DNA from: Edaphobacter bradus
GTDB taxonomy: Bacteria > Acidobacteriota > Terriglobia > Terriglobales > Acidobacteriaceae
Length of the DNA stretch: 64,000 bases
Assembly (NCBI RefSeq): GCF_025685645.1
Contig: NZ_JAGSYF010000002.1
Span: 124,001 to 188,000 of the forward strand
Reading direction: 5' to 3'
Positions 45,323 through 52,568 of this stretch are shown one piece after another (positions within the stretch are counted from its first letter, which is position 1; each line of letters begins with the position of its first letter). A model generated the notes under the pieces. The model made no database searches and had not been told where the DNA came from. It saw nothing but the letters and a program-made list of their open reading frames with translations. The translations under genes and the position numbers were made by a program.

Positions 45323-46402
45323 GTGGCCACAGAAGCGCATTCAAAGGATCACGTCCAGCGCGCCCTTGAAGTCGCAATCAACATCGGTCTTCTCGCTCTC
45401 CTCACAACGGCGTGCCTCCTTATTCTGCGCCCATTTCTCCCTCTCGTCGCCTGGGGCATCATCATTGCAATCGCCGTGTATCCCGCATACAGCAAGTTCC
45501 GGAGCCTCCTCGGCGGACGCGGAACGCTGGCCGCGGTCCTGGGTACCTTGCTCTTCCTCGCTGTCCTGATCGTCCCGGTCGCCTTATTGACGGAGACGAT
45601 GATTGAGGGCGTCCAGAACCTGACCACTCACATCAAGAATGGAACCCTCAGCGTCCCCCCTCCGCCCGACAGCGTCGCCACCTGGCCCCTCATTGGGGCG
45701 CCGTTGTTCCGTGCCTGGACCATGGCCTCCACCAACCTCACCGAACTGCTCACGAGTTTCGCTCCGCAGATTAAAGCAATCGTCCCCGGTCTGCTCTCCG
45801 CCACCGCCGGAGTCGGTCTCACTGTTCTGCAATTCGTCCTGTCCATTCTGCTTGCTGGCGTTCTGCTCGCGAAGGCTTCGGGCTGCGCCAAAGTCTCGCG
45901 CTCGCTGACCAACCGCCTCTTCGGCGATCAGGGCCCCGAATACGAGGAGCTCGCGGCATCGACCATCCGCAGCGTCACGAACGGAATCCTCGGCGTCGCA
46001 TTGATCCAGACCGTACTCGCCGGACTCGGCTTTCTGGTCGCCCGAATTCCCGGCGCGGGCCTGTGGACCTTGATCTTTCTCTTCGCTGCGGTCCTTCAGG
46101 TCGGCGCCGTTGTGCTCATCCCGGCCGTCATCTACATGTTTGCTATCGCCAGCACGACGAAGGCAGTCTTGTTTCTGCTTTGGTGCGCCTTCGTCGGTCT
46201 TATCGACAACGTGCTAAAGCCCCTGCTGCTGGGGCGCGGCGCGGCCGTTCCTACCGCTGTGATCTTTCTGGGTGCGATCGGTGGATTCCTTGTCATGGGT
46301 ACCATCGGCCTCTTTGTTGGCGCCATCATTCTGTCCGTCGGCTACAAGCTCTTTCTTGCCTGGCTGCAGGGCCCTGAGATCGCGAAACAAGGAATCGCAT
46401 GA
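45323..46402 (+). CDS. AI-2E-family permease
   Basis: This 359-residue polytopic protein has about eight hydrophobic segments and the family's typical layout: LRPFLPLVAWGIIIAIAVYP at the start, then a variable middle loop, and VVLIPAVIYMF, FVGLIDNVLKPLLLGRGA and VMGTIGLFVGAIIL in the C-terminal half. Members (TqsA/YdiK/PerM type) export small molecules or regulate envelope functions. The start is GTG with AAAGGA upstream. It is a chromosomal gene sandwiched between repeats and shows ordinary codon use, unlike the AT-rich genes at 39.9-43.4 kb. Confidence 0.87.
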   Translation: MATEAHSKDHVQRALEVAINIGLLALLTTACLLILRPFLPLVAWGIIIAIAVYPAYSKFRSLLGGRGTLAAVLGTLLFLAVLIVPVALLTETMIEGVQNLTTHIKNGTLSVPPPPDSVATWPLIGAPLFRAWTMASTNLTELLTSFAPQIKAIVPGLLSATAGVGLTVLQFVLSILLAGVLLAKASGCAKVSRSLTNRLFGDQGPEYEELAASTIRSVTNGILGVALIQTVLAGLGFLVARIPGAGLWTLIFLFAAVLQVGAVVLIPAVIYMFAIASTTKAVLFLLWCAFVGLIDNVLKPLLLGRGAAVPTAVIFLGAIGGFLVMGTIGLFVGAIILSVGYKLFLAWLQGPEIAKQGIA

Positions 46403-46405
46403 TAG

Positions 46406-46527
46406 TGGACGGGTGGCCCACACATAAAAAACTCGCCCACACATCGGGTGCCCCATTCATGCGCGGCCTCATCGCGCATGGGTGAGGCCCGAGGATGTCT
46501 GAGTTTACGATGACCTCATACCGAGCC
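46406..46527. repeat. REP-like palindromic repeat copy leading into a RAYT remnant
   Basis: This unit has GACGGGTGGCCCACACAT, CATGCGCG/CGCGCATG arms and the TTTACGATGACCTC tail, then ATACCGAGCCGT, the start of a RAYT remnant. Confidence 0.76.
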
Positions 46528-46760
46528 GTCTGAAGCCGGCGTCCCCAGCGGGCGGTCTTTGCCCGCTGGGGTGGTGAAGCGTTACCAAACCGAAGGCCAC
46601 GATCATTTCATCACCTTCAGTTGTCACCGGCGACTCCCACACCTGAACAACAACCACGCTCGTATCGTCTTCCTGAAGACTCTCGAAAAACTCCGAGGCG
46701 CCACCTGTTCTATCTCTTCGGCTACGTCCTCATGCCCGAGCACCTCCACCTGCTCCGACT
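46519..46760 (+). pseudogene. RAYT remnant disrupted by a hairpin and fused to the AraC 3' end
   Basis: The remnant starts as ATACCGAGCCGT (normal ATG changed to ATA) and resumes after an inserted hairpin as VKRYQTEGHDHFITFS and RRLPHLNNNHARIVF. A frameshift near 46700 then leads to YLFGYVLMPEHLHLL in another frame, which holds the HxH metal motif (His-Leu-His) of RAYT. After 46760 the sequence becomes the AraC gene on the opposite strand. It cannot encode an active transposase. Confidence 0.78.
46543..46571. repeat. 11-bp-stem palindrome inserted in the RAYT remnant
   Basis: Arms CCCCAGCGGGC (46543-46553) and GCCCGCTGGGG (46561-46571) flank a 7-base loop. The palindrome and its short flanks (46530-46576) interrupt the RAYT N-terminus compared with the intact start at 43525. 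Confidence 0.7.
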
Positions 46761-47608
46761 GGGTCCCGTGCGTACCGCTGAACGACGTCATTACGGCTGC
46801 GAGCCAGCCATTCCGATGGGGACATTCCGAGACGCTGGGTGAAGACTCGCGTCAGAGCCGTGGCGTTGGCATATCCAACGGCGGTTGCGATGAGCTTCAG
46901 CGAGTTGCCTTTGCGCAGCATGGTTTGGGCGATGGCGAGGCGCCAGTTGGTGAGGTAGTCGAAGGGCGTGATGCCGACGACTTTGCGAAAGTGAGCAGCG
47001 AAGCGTGCGCGCGACATGCCGGCGCGCTGGGCGAGCTCTTCGAGTGTCCAGGAGGTCTCAGGGTGTTTGTGCATGACCTCGATGGCCTTAGTGAGACGAG
47101 GGTCGCTGAGGCCGATTAAGACCCCGCTGTCGACCAGGCGCGCGTTCATGGCTGAACGGAAGAGGAGCACGAGGACGTATTCGAAGAGGCGATCGAGCGC
47201 GGTCTGGCGGCCGGGGAGGTCGGAGGAGGACTCGGAGAAGAGTAGCTGGAGCGCTGGCGTGAGTTCAGGGAGGGAGTCGAGCGGGATGATGAAGGGCTCG
47301 GGGAAGGACGCGGTGAGAGGGTTCAGCATACCGGTGCCGAACTCGACGGTGGCGCAGACGAGCTCGGTGCCCTCTTCCTCGGAGGCGTGAAGACGATGTT
47401 GATGAGGGCGCGGGAGGAAGATGATGCTCGGAGTATTGACGACGATGGGGCGAGCGTTGGGATGAGTGACGGTCAGCCTTCCTTTTTTGAGGACGTGAAG
47501 GTGGCCGGCCTGTTCGTCCAGGTTTGGGGAGATGCCACAGAAGGCTCCGGAGTAAAACATGCGCGCGGAGAGCGTGAATCGTTCGAAGAATGGGGCGAGG
47601 CGATCCAT
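46730..47608 (-). CDS. RclR-like AraC-family regulator
   Basis: This 292-residue regulator has an N-terminal cupin-type sensor domain (HLHVLKKGRLTV, IIFLPRPHQHRL, CATVEFG) and a C-terminal AraC helix-turn-helix pair (WTLEELAQRAGMSRARFAAHF and LKLIATAVGYANATALTRVF). Cys24 and Cys85 in the sensor domain lie close to the positions of the redox cysteines Cys21 and Cys89 of E. coli RclR; this match is my inference. It is divergent from the AhpD-like gene, which it probably controls. Its last roughly 10 residues (after about residue 283) are encoded by RAYT-derived DNA, so the natural C-terminus has been replaced. Confidence 0.83.
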   Translation of the reverse strand: MDRLAPFFERFTLSARMFYSGAFCGISPNLDEQAGHLHVLKKGRLTVTHPNARPIVVNTPSIIFLPRPHQHRLHASEEEGTELVCATVEFGTGMLNPLTASFPEPFIIPLDSLPELTPALQLLFSESSSDLPGRQTALDRLFEYVLVLLFRSAMNARLVDSGVLIGLSDPRLTKAIEVMHKHPETSWTLEELAQRAGMSRARFAAHFRKVVGITPFDYLTNWRLAIAQTMLRKGNSLKLIATAVGYANATALTRVFTQRLGMSPSEWLARSRNDVVQRYARDPVGAGGGARA

Positions 47609-47729
47609 GATGAGACCTCAACGAGACTATAAGATATCTCAACGATACTCCGCGTGACAATTCGTACCATCTCATACTCAGAACGATTCCTGAGCGGCGC
47701 TGAGGCGCTTCAGGAGATTGGAGAAGACG

Positions 47730-48269
47730 ATGTCCCGCATTAGTCCTGTTGTTTCATCGAATGTCGATAACAAGGTTGCCAGCACGCTTTCCCAGGTAGG
47801 GAAGAGTCTGGGAATGGTTCCGAACCTGTTTGCGACGCTGGCACATGCTCCCGTGGCTTTGGATGGGTTCCTGTCGCTGTCGAAGACGCTTTCGCGTGGC
47901 CGCCTTTCAGCCGCTCAGCGCGAGATTGTGGCCCTGGCGGTAGGCCAGGAGAACGAGTGCCAGTACTGCCTCTCGGCGCATACGGCCATGGCGAAGGCTG
48001 AAGGCGTAAGCGAGGCGGAAGCCCTGAAGGCGCGTGCAGGAGACGGCGAGGATCCCTTTGACCGTGCGCTGGCGTCGTTCGCGAAGAAGATCGTTCGTCA
48101 GCGCGGTCATGTTTCGGACGAGGATATCAAGAACGCGCGGAAGGCGGGGATCGATGACGGCCTGATGATGGAGGTCGTTGCCAATGTCGCGGTGAATACG
48201 TTGACCAACTATGCCAATGAACTTGCCGGTACTGAGATCGACTTTCCCGTGGTGGAGGTGAAGTTCTGA
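47730..48269 (+). CDS. AhpD-like carboxymuconolactone decarboxylase-family protein
   Basis: This 179-residue all-helical protein has the catalytic motif ECQYCLSAHT (Cys77, Cys80, His84), the CxxCxxxH signature of AhpD-like alkylhydroperoxidases. GGAG lies just before the ATG at 47730; a TTG at 47718 is in frame. Such proteins reduce peroxides in oxidative stress or act as thiol-disulfide partners. It is divergent from the RclR-like regulator and about 280 bases upstream of the RclC-like gene, so the three probably form a response to reactive oxygen or chlorine species. Confidence 0.87.
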   Translation: MSRISPVVSSNVDNKVASTLSQVGKSLGMVPNLFATLAHAPVALDGFLSLSKTLSRGRLSAAQREIVALAVGQENECQYCLSAHTAMAKAEGVSEAEALKARAGDGEDPFDRALASFAKKIVRQRGHVSDEDIKNARKAGIDDGLMMEVVANVAVNTLTNYANELAGTEIDFPVVEVKF

Positions 48270-48552
48270 TTCGGGCGCACAGGACTGCGGCAAGGATGGA
48301 AGGAAAGGATAAAACGATGATCAAGCTTATCAAGTTTCTATCAAATGCGGCTCTTCCAGGGAGACCTTGACTATCGCTTCATTCGCGCTTCGCTACCTCA
48401 TTCCATCTAGGGGCAACGAGCACGTGATCATCGTCGGACAGACAAGATCCGTTCTGCTCCACGCTGATGGGCACCCACCGGAGTATTGAAGGGGTGCCTA
48501 TTGGCAGAGCACATATACGCAACTACCTCAACCACAGTAAGGAGAAGCTATC

Positions 48553-49128
48553 ATGAACCGGGTTCTGTCAGGACAAGCAACTATCGCGGAAAAAGAAGAC
48601 ATAATGTTTTCTGCTGACCTCTCAACTAAAACAAAAAGCAATTTAACCAAATTAGCTGCATGGATAAATGATCGCAATGTCCCCTTCCTGATCACCAGTA
48701 TTGGCATGATCGTTATGCTCCTTTGGGCCGGGTCTTATAAGATGACGGCTCCCGGCGCCGAAGGCATAGTTCCCCTGGTTTCTAACAGCCCTCTGATCTG
48801 GTGGCACTTTAAGTTATTCGGTCCCTATATGGGATCGGACCTTATCGGCCTTACCGAGTGGCTTTCCGCCGTCTTGATTATCGCAGGCTATTTTCGCCCC
48901 AAGGCCGGCATCGTAGGAGGGCTCATCGCAACGATCATGTTCTTTACAACCAGCACTATGGTCATAACTACCCCCGGCGCGATTATTTCCGTACCTGGGA
49001 TTCACGGGATGAGGTACATGAGTTTCTTGGGCCTGTTCCTTTTCAAGGACGTTATATCCCTCGGAGTGTCCTTTTATCTGATCAGCTATTTCGGCAAGAA
49101 GGCGATCCTTTCCGAAAACAAATGCTAA
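48553..49128 (+). CDS. RclC/YkgB-like (DUF417) inner-membrane protein
   Basis: This 191-residue protein has four membrane helices (ITSIGMIVMLLWAGSYKM, LIGLTEWLSAVLIIAGYF, IVGGLIATIMFFTTSTMVI, YMSFLGLFLFKDVISLGVSF). The motifs WAGSYKMTAPGAEGIVPLVSNSP and HGMRYMSFLGLFLFKD are typical of DUF417, which includes RclC of the E. coli reactive-chlorine operon. AAGGAG precedes the ATG. It is downstream of the AhpD-like gene on the same strand and near an RclR-like regulator, which supports a stress-resistance role. The AT-richer codons suggest transfer from another lineage. The gap before it (48270-48552) shows no gene. Confidence 0.83.
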   Translation: MNRVLSGQATIAEKEDIMFSADLSTKTKSNLTKLAAWINDRNVPFLITSIGMIVMLLWAGSYKMTAPGAEGIVPLVSNSPLIWWHFKLFGPYMGSDLIGLTEWLSAVLIIAGYFRPKAGIVGGLIATIMFFTTSTMVITTPGAIISVPGIHGMRYMSFLGLFLFKDVISLGVSFYLISYFGKKAILSENKC

Positions 49129-49132
49129 TAGC

Positions 49133-49199
49133 TGGGTGCCCCATTCATGCACGGTTTCATCGCGCATGGGTGGGGTCAGAGGACGTTTGACGTTACCGC
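49133..49199. repeat. REP-like palindromic repeat copy (partial)
   Basis: It begins within the CGGGTGCCCCATTC part of the unit and keeps the TTTCATCGCGCATGGGTGGGG arm. The leading GGGTGGCCCACACAT half is missing. Confidence 0.68.
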
Positions 49200-49238
49200 G
49201 AGAAGAAACCCTGAGCTTAGCCACATCGGTCAGATCCT

Positions 49239-49739
49239 CTAATGTTCCAAGCGATCTCCTCGGAACTGCTTCTTATAAACACGGCTCTCAACCACCCCTG
49301 AGTCTGTGACGATGGCTCGAAGCTCATTCCCGTCGAGGTCGATCACAAAGTCCAGGTGTACCGTCCCACCCAGTGGAGATACGTCGAGTGCCATGGTGCC
49401 TGTACAATCCGGATTCACCGTATACGTGCCCTTAAGGGTCAGCTTTTGGATATTGCCATTCGCGCTTGCGGTCGCGGTCGCTTCAATATTGCCTCTCCCA
49501 TCAAAGGTCTGCCTGCCTACCTCAGCGATAGAGCCGGCAAAAGGAGGCGGCGCAAAGGATGGGAGAAGAGTCCCTATGCTGGTGAATCCGAAGCTGCCCT
49601 GCAGGGTGGCCCTCGAGCATTCTTTACCCTGAGACTCTGAATTGCCCATTTGAGCTCCCAGCTTCGACGTTAGAAAAAGCACTGCGACCACGAACACCCA
49701 CGTCAGAACCACTCCGTAAACCGACTTTGAGTTTCTCAT
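49239..49739 (-). CDS. Secreted 166-residue protein, paralogue A
   Basis: This protein begins MRNSKSVYGVVLTWVFVVAVLF, a signal anchor, and has GAQMGNSESQGKECSRATLQGSFGF after it. The mature part has beta-strand-like repeats (TYTVNPDCTGTMALDVS, VHLDFVIDLDGNELRAIVTDSGVV), typical of a small secreted beta protein. It is a paralogue of the gene at 49888-50388: same length, and signal region MRN-K-VYG plus the SESQG block. No enzymatic motif. Function unknown. Confidence 0.75.
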   Translation of the reverse strand: MRNSKSVYGVVLTWVFVVAVLFLTSKLGAQMGNSESQGKECSRATLQGSFGFTSIGTLLPSFAPPPFAGSIAEVGRQTFDGRGNIEATATASANGNIQKLTLKGTYTVNPDCTGTMALDVSPLGGTVHLDFVIDLDGNELRAIVTDSGVVESRVYKKQFRGDRLEH

Positions 49740-49796
49740 TCGCTTTCTCCTGCAATAACTCTCAGATTTCTAGTGAACGTTTTCGGGCGGAGTGAT

Positions 49797-49833
49797 GCCA
49801 CGCGAGCAAACGAAAGCTCTTCATGGAATCGCT
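49797..49833. repeat. 37-bp perfect direct repeat, copy 1
   Basis: This sequence is identical to 50451-50487. It lies about 60 bases before the start of the 49239 gene (minus strand) and, for copy 2, about 60 bases before the start of its paralogue, so it was duplicated with the gene. Confidence 0.85.
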
Positions 49834-49887
49834 CCACGCAAAGGATTGCTTTGTCTAAGTTCGGCCCTTGTACCAGCACTCAAGGCC

Positions 49888-50388
49888 TCATTCGAAGCGC
49901 CGCGCGACACTTGTGCCACAGCCCATCACAACCAGGTTCCCGCTCGTGTCGAATATCTCAAGCTTAATGGTATCGGTGAACTCGTTCGCGTTGCTGTCCA
50001 GTTCAATGGCTCGCGTGAATCTATGCCTCTGTATCCACACTCCAGCGGGGCTGAAGACGAAGGTTTCAAACACCGCGCTGTAATCCTGACCACCCGTGTG
50101 CCGCCAGACACCCTGGCCGGAAGTGGTCAGCGCGGGGAACTGGCCTGCGCTCACTTCGATGAGAGTACCCCCTTTGGCGAAGGTAAACAGAGCTGGGAAG
50201 GTCCTCTGCACCGCGCCCGTCTGACAATCCCGTACCGTGATCTGCAAGCGCCACGTTCCCTCAAGCCGGCCCCCCTGCGATTCTGAATCGTCCGCTTGAG
50301 CATGCAGGTTCGACTTTGGGAAAAGCGTGACCGCTAGTGCGAACACCAATACCGGAACCAATCCGTAAACCAACTTTAAATTTCTCAT
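49888..50388 (-). CDS. Secreted 166-residue protein, paralogue B
   Basis: This protein has the same length as its neighbour. It begins MRNLKLVYGLVPVLVFALAV (signal anchor) and then has HAQADDSESQGGRLEGTWRLQ. The mature part (TGAVQRTFPALFTFAKGGTL, FSPAGVWIQRHRFTRAIE) looks like a beta-barrel fold. AGGAGAAGGGCG precedes the ATG; the longer frame up to 50679 passes through repeats. The signal region and SESQG block match the 49239 gene. Function unknown. Confidence 0.75.
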   Translation of the reverse strand: MRNLKLVYGLVPVLVFALAVTLFPKSNLHAQADDSESQGGRLEGTWRLQITVRDCQTGAVQRTFPALFTFAKGGTLIEVSAGQFPALTTSGQGVWRHTGGQDYSAVFETFVFSPAGVWIQRHRFTRAIELDSNANEFTDTIKLEIFDTSGNLVVMGCGTSVARRFE

Positions 50389-50450
50389 CGCCCTTCTCCT
50401 CTTCTGAAAGACCTCCTCTGTCTCTCTGGTCGTCGTTTCGATTGGAGTGA

Positions 50451-50487
50451 GCCACGCGAGCAAACGAAAGCTCTTCATGGAATCGCT
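50451..50487. repeat. 37-bp perfect direct repeat, copy 2
   Basis: It is identical to 49797-49833 and stands in the same position upstream of paralogue B. Confidence 0.85.
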
Positions 50488-50618
50488 CGATGCAAACAGA
50501 AGTGTGTGGCCTGAGTTCAGCCCTCGTACCCCACTTGTACGATCCGGCTCAGTCGCTTGAAAGGGACCCGGGGAAAGAAGCCACAGGTCGGATGCAGAAT
50601 CATACACCCCCGTACACA

Positions 50619-50750
50619 GGAGGGGTGGGACAGGTGCCTCACACATCCAATCAACCCATACATCGAGTGCCCCATTCATGACGCAGTCTCATCGCGGCAT
50701 GATTGGGGCATTCGCGCAAAAGCGCGAACCCGAACGAGCTAAAATCCCAC
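50619..50750. repeat. REP-like palindromic repeat copy
   Basis: The unit is degenerate (GGGACAGGTGCCTCACACAT, CATGACGCAGTCTCATCGCG) and ends in GCGCGAACCCGAACGAGCTAAAATCCC, the same end seen at 44705-44730. A small open frame starts directly after it. Confidence 0.72.
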
Positions 50751-50751
50751 C

Positions 50752-50907
50752 ATGTCCGGTCCAACCCTCCAGCAGCGCCTCGACCGCGCCCTCCAGATCC
50801 TCGCCGAAGCCGAGCGCGAGCACGCCGCCGGAGTTCCCTACCCCGACCACACCGGCGCAGGCTCCTGGCCCCAGATGATCGAGCACCTCAAGAAGCTCAT
50901 CGCCTAA
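50752..50907 (+). CDS. Small hypothetical protein (51 residues)
   Basis: This short frame starts at the ATG directly after the repeat end. The predicted protein starts MSGPTLQQRLDRALQILAEAE and ends WPQMIEHLKKLIA, a helical and acidic product. Its third codon positions are strongly C/G, as in real genes of this genome. There is no clear ribosome-binding site because the repeat end is directly upstream. No family is recognised. Confidence 0.5.
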   Translation: MSGPTLQQRLDRALQILAEAEREHAAGVPYPDHTGAGSWPQMIEHLKKLIA

Positions 50908-50939
50908 CTCCGCGAAATGATCGCCAACGAATAGACCGT

Positions 50940-51170
50940 CTACTCAGGACACCCCGCGTCCATCCACTTCTTGAAAAGCGAAACCCGCTCCTCCGGCCAA
51001 GGCTCATCAGGAGGCATCGAGCCGTTCGCAACCGCACCGTAGACACTCTGCGCATTGGCGGGGACACACATCCACGCGGGATCATCAAGATCAATTCCTA
51101 TGCCCTTCATACAATCAATGTCCTCATCCCGGAAAAGAGGGCGGATATCTGTCGCAAAACTGAGAGCCAT
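50940..51170 (-). CDS. Small hypothetical protein, cytochrome-domain-like end
   Basis: This 76-residue protein starts MALSFATDIRPLFRDEDIDC and ends SLFKKWMDAGCPE. The layout, FxxDIRPLFR at the start and GSMPPDEPWP...FKKWMDAGC near the end, is that of small domains found in cytochrome-like planctomycete-type modules, but no CxxCH haem motif is present. GGAGGTACC stands just before the ATG. It lies 42 bases downstream of the next gene on the same strand, and the two are probably cotranscribed. Function unknown. Confidence 0.65.
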   Translation of the reverse strand: MALSFATDIRPLFRDEDIDCMKGIGIDLDDPAWMCVPANAQSVYGAVANGSMPPDEPWPEERVSLFKKWMDAGCPE

Positions 51171-51212
51171 TGGTACCTCCTTTTATTGCCCCTCCTTTTG
51201 ATGATTCCGGAT

Positions 51213-51518
51213 TCATGCCCACGCCTTGCCCAGTCCTTCCAGACCGGCAGCCGCAAGGTCCTCCGGTCTCATCACGGGATGCAGCTCAACCGCCGCGTTG
51301 AACAAAAGAAAGAACGGCTCGGCGAGCGCCGGAATCTTCGACGGGTCCGCCAGGTCCACTATCAGAACACCGCTCCGTTGGCCGTGGCGGTCCGTGAAGT
51401 ACGCGGCCTCAGGCTTCAACTGATCAAGAATTCGCTTCATCTTGGCTCCGGCGGAGCCGTCTCTGACCGCTGCATTGAAGGTCTCGACTGGAAACGAAAC
51501 ATACATAATCATGCGCAT
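51213..51518 (-). CDS. Small hypothetical protein, ferredoxin-like fold probable
   Basis: This 101-residue protein starts MRMIMYVSFPVETFNAAVRD and has KMKRILDQLKPEAAYFTDRHGQR and IVDLADPSKIPALAEPFFLLF, then EDLAAAGLEGLGKAW. The alternation suggests a small alpha-beta (ferredoxin-like or DUF3303-type) fold. AGGAG lies upstream of the ATG at 51518; the longer frame to 51632 is not supported. It is followed by the 76-residue gene on the same strand. Function unknown. Confidence 0.68.
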   Translation of the reverse strand: MRMIMYVSFPVETFNAAVRDGSAGAKMKRILDQLKPEAAYFTDRHGQRSGVLIVDLADPSKIPALAEPFFLLFNAAVELHPVMRPEDLAAAGLEGLGKAWA

Positions 51519-51615
51519 CGAACACTCCTGTCGCCGATGGCGGATATCTGATGGGCCCTGTGAGGAAGAACGCCAAGCTACGCCCGCAGGAGGGAACGAG
51601 TCAAGGGAATTTACC

Positions 51616-51695
51616 GCCGGGTGGCCACACACCCCGAACCCACCACATCGGGTGCCCCCATTCTTCCGCTCTCATCGCATGAGTGGCTGTCCTGG
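51616..51695. repeat. REP-like palindromic repeat copy (degenerate)
   Basis: This unit shows GGGTGGCCACACACC, CGGGTGCCCCCATTC and the CTCATCGCATGAGTGG arm. It is the last copy of the 41.8-51.7 kb cluster. Confidence 0.68.
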
Positions 51696-51802
51696 CGACT
51701 GCTTCGGGAGCTTACAATCCAGCTCGATATACTACTTGCATCAGGAAGTCGGGTCTTCGATTCGCCGCTGCACAAACGCCCCTTTACTTGACGGAGCATT
51801 GC

Positions 51803-52525
51803 ATGTCACTTAAGCAAATTGCATTGAAGTACATTCCTAATCCTGTCCTGCAGCCAGTACGTGCCCGCCACTACCAGAACCAGTTGAAGCATTACGACCT
51901 CAACGCCGAACCCGATCTCCTCGGCTGCAAAGCCCTGTTGCGGCCCGGCGACATCGTCATCGACATCGGCGCCAACATCGGGGTCTACACCCGCTTCTGC
52001 TCGGAGTTCGTCGGCGCCTCCGGCCGAGTCTTCTCCCTTGAACCCATCCCCGAGACCTTTTCCTACCTCACCAACAACGTTCGCTCTCTCGGCCTGACAA
52101 ACGTCAGCTGTTACAACTTGGCTGCTTCCGATCACGACCAGGACCGCGCTACCATGAGCATTCCGCAGTACTCCACTGGCGGTGCCAACATCTACGAGGC
52201 CACCCTCTCTCAGACCGGCGACATTCCCGTCAAAGTCACCCGACTCGACACCCTCTTTCCCGACCTCTCCCCCAACCTCATCAAGTGCGATGTAGAGGGG
52301 CACGAAGTCGCCTGCATCAACGGCGCGCTCCAGATCATAGCCCGCGCTCGTCCGCGCTGGATCGTCGAGGTCTCCGGACCCCGAACCTTCGAGCTCTTCG
52401 CCTCGCTCGGCTATGACGCCTTCGTCTACGACAAGGGCTCGTTCCGCCCTGCCATCCCCACCGACAAGACACCCAACTACTTCTTCTTCCCCCGCGAGAA
52501 CAACCCCTCTCAAGGCTCCGCCTGA
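51803..52525 (+). CDS. FkbM-family methyltransferase
   Basis: This 240-residue SAM-dependent methyltransferase has the glycine-rich motif VIDIGANIGVYTRFCSEF (AdoMet binding), then FSLEPIPETFSYLTNNVR and the FkbM motif LIKCDVEGHEVACINGA. FkbM-type enzymes methylate hydroxyls of sugars or polyketides and often sit in glycan loci. GGAG precedes the ATG at 51803; the frame upstream to 51683 contains no conserved sequence. It has its own terminator and no adjacent transferase, so the target is unknown. Confidence 0.87.
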   Translation: MSLKQIALKYIPNPVLQPVRARHYQNQLKHYDLNAEPDLLGCKALLRPGDIVIDIGANIGVYTRFCSEFVGASGRVFSLEPIPETFSYLTNNVRSLGLTNVSCYNLAASDHDQDRATMSIPQYSTGGANIYEATLSQTGDIPVKVTRLDTLFPDLSPNLIKCDVEGHEVACINGALQIIARARPRWIVEVSGPRTFELFASLGYDAFVYDKGSFRPAIPTDKTPNYFFFPRENNPSQGSA

Positions 52526-52528
52526 CAC

Positions 52529-52568
52529 CCAAAGGGAAGCCCCTCCAACCGGAGGGGCCTTTCCTTTA
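52529..52568. terminator. Bidirectional intrinsic terminator
   Basis: An 8-bp stem pairs 52539-52546 with 52551-52558, with A and T runs on both sides. It separates the convergent FkbM gene and the secreted protein gene ending at 52566. Confidence 0.8.

Noticed and set aside
45067..45330. Minus-strand frame starting MATDMSF and containing CKIF-like residues
   Set aside because: It runs through the GACCTAAAGT repeat and its flank; the likeness to the frame at 21.4 kb reflects the repeat DNA, not a protein family.
41848..51695. CRISPR array
   Set aside because: The repeats are irregularly spaced by whole genes, palindromic and of varying length, with no uniform spacers or cas genes.
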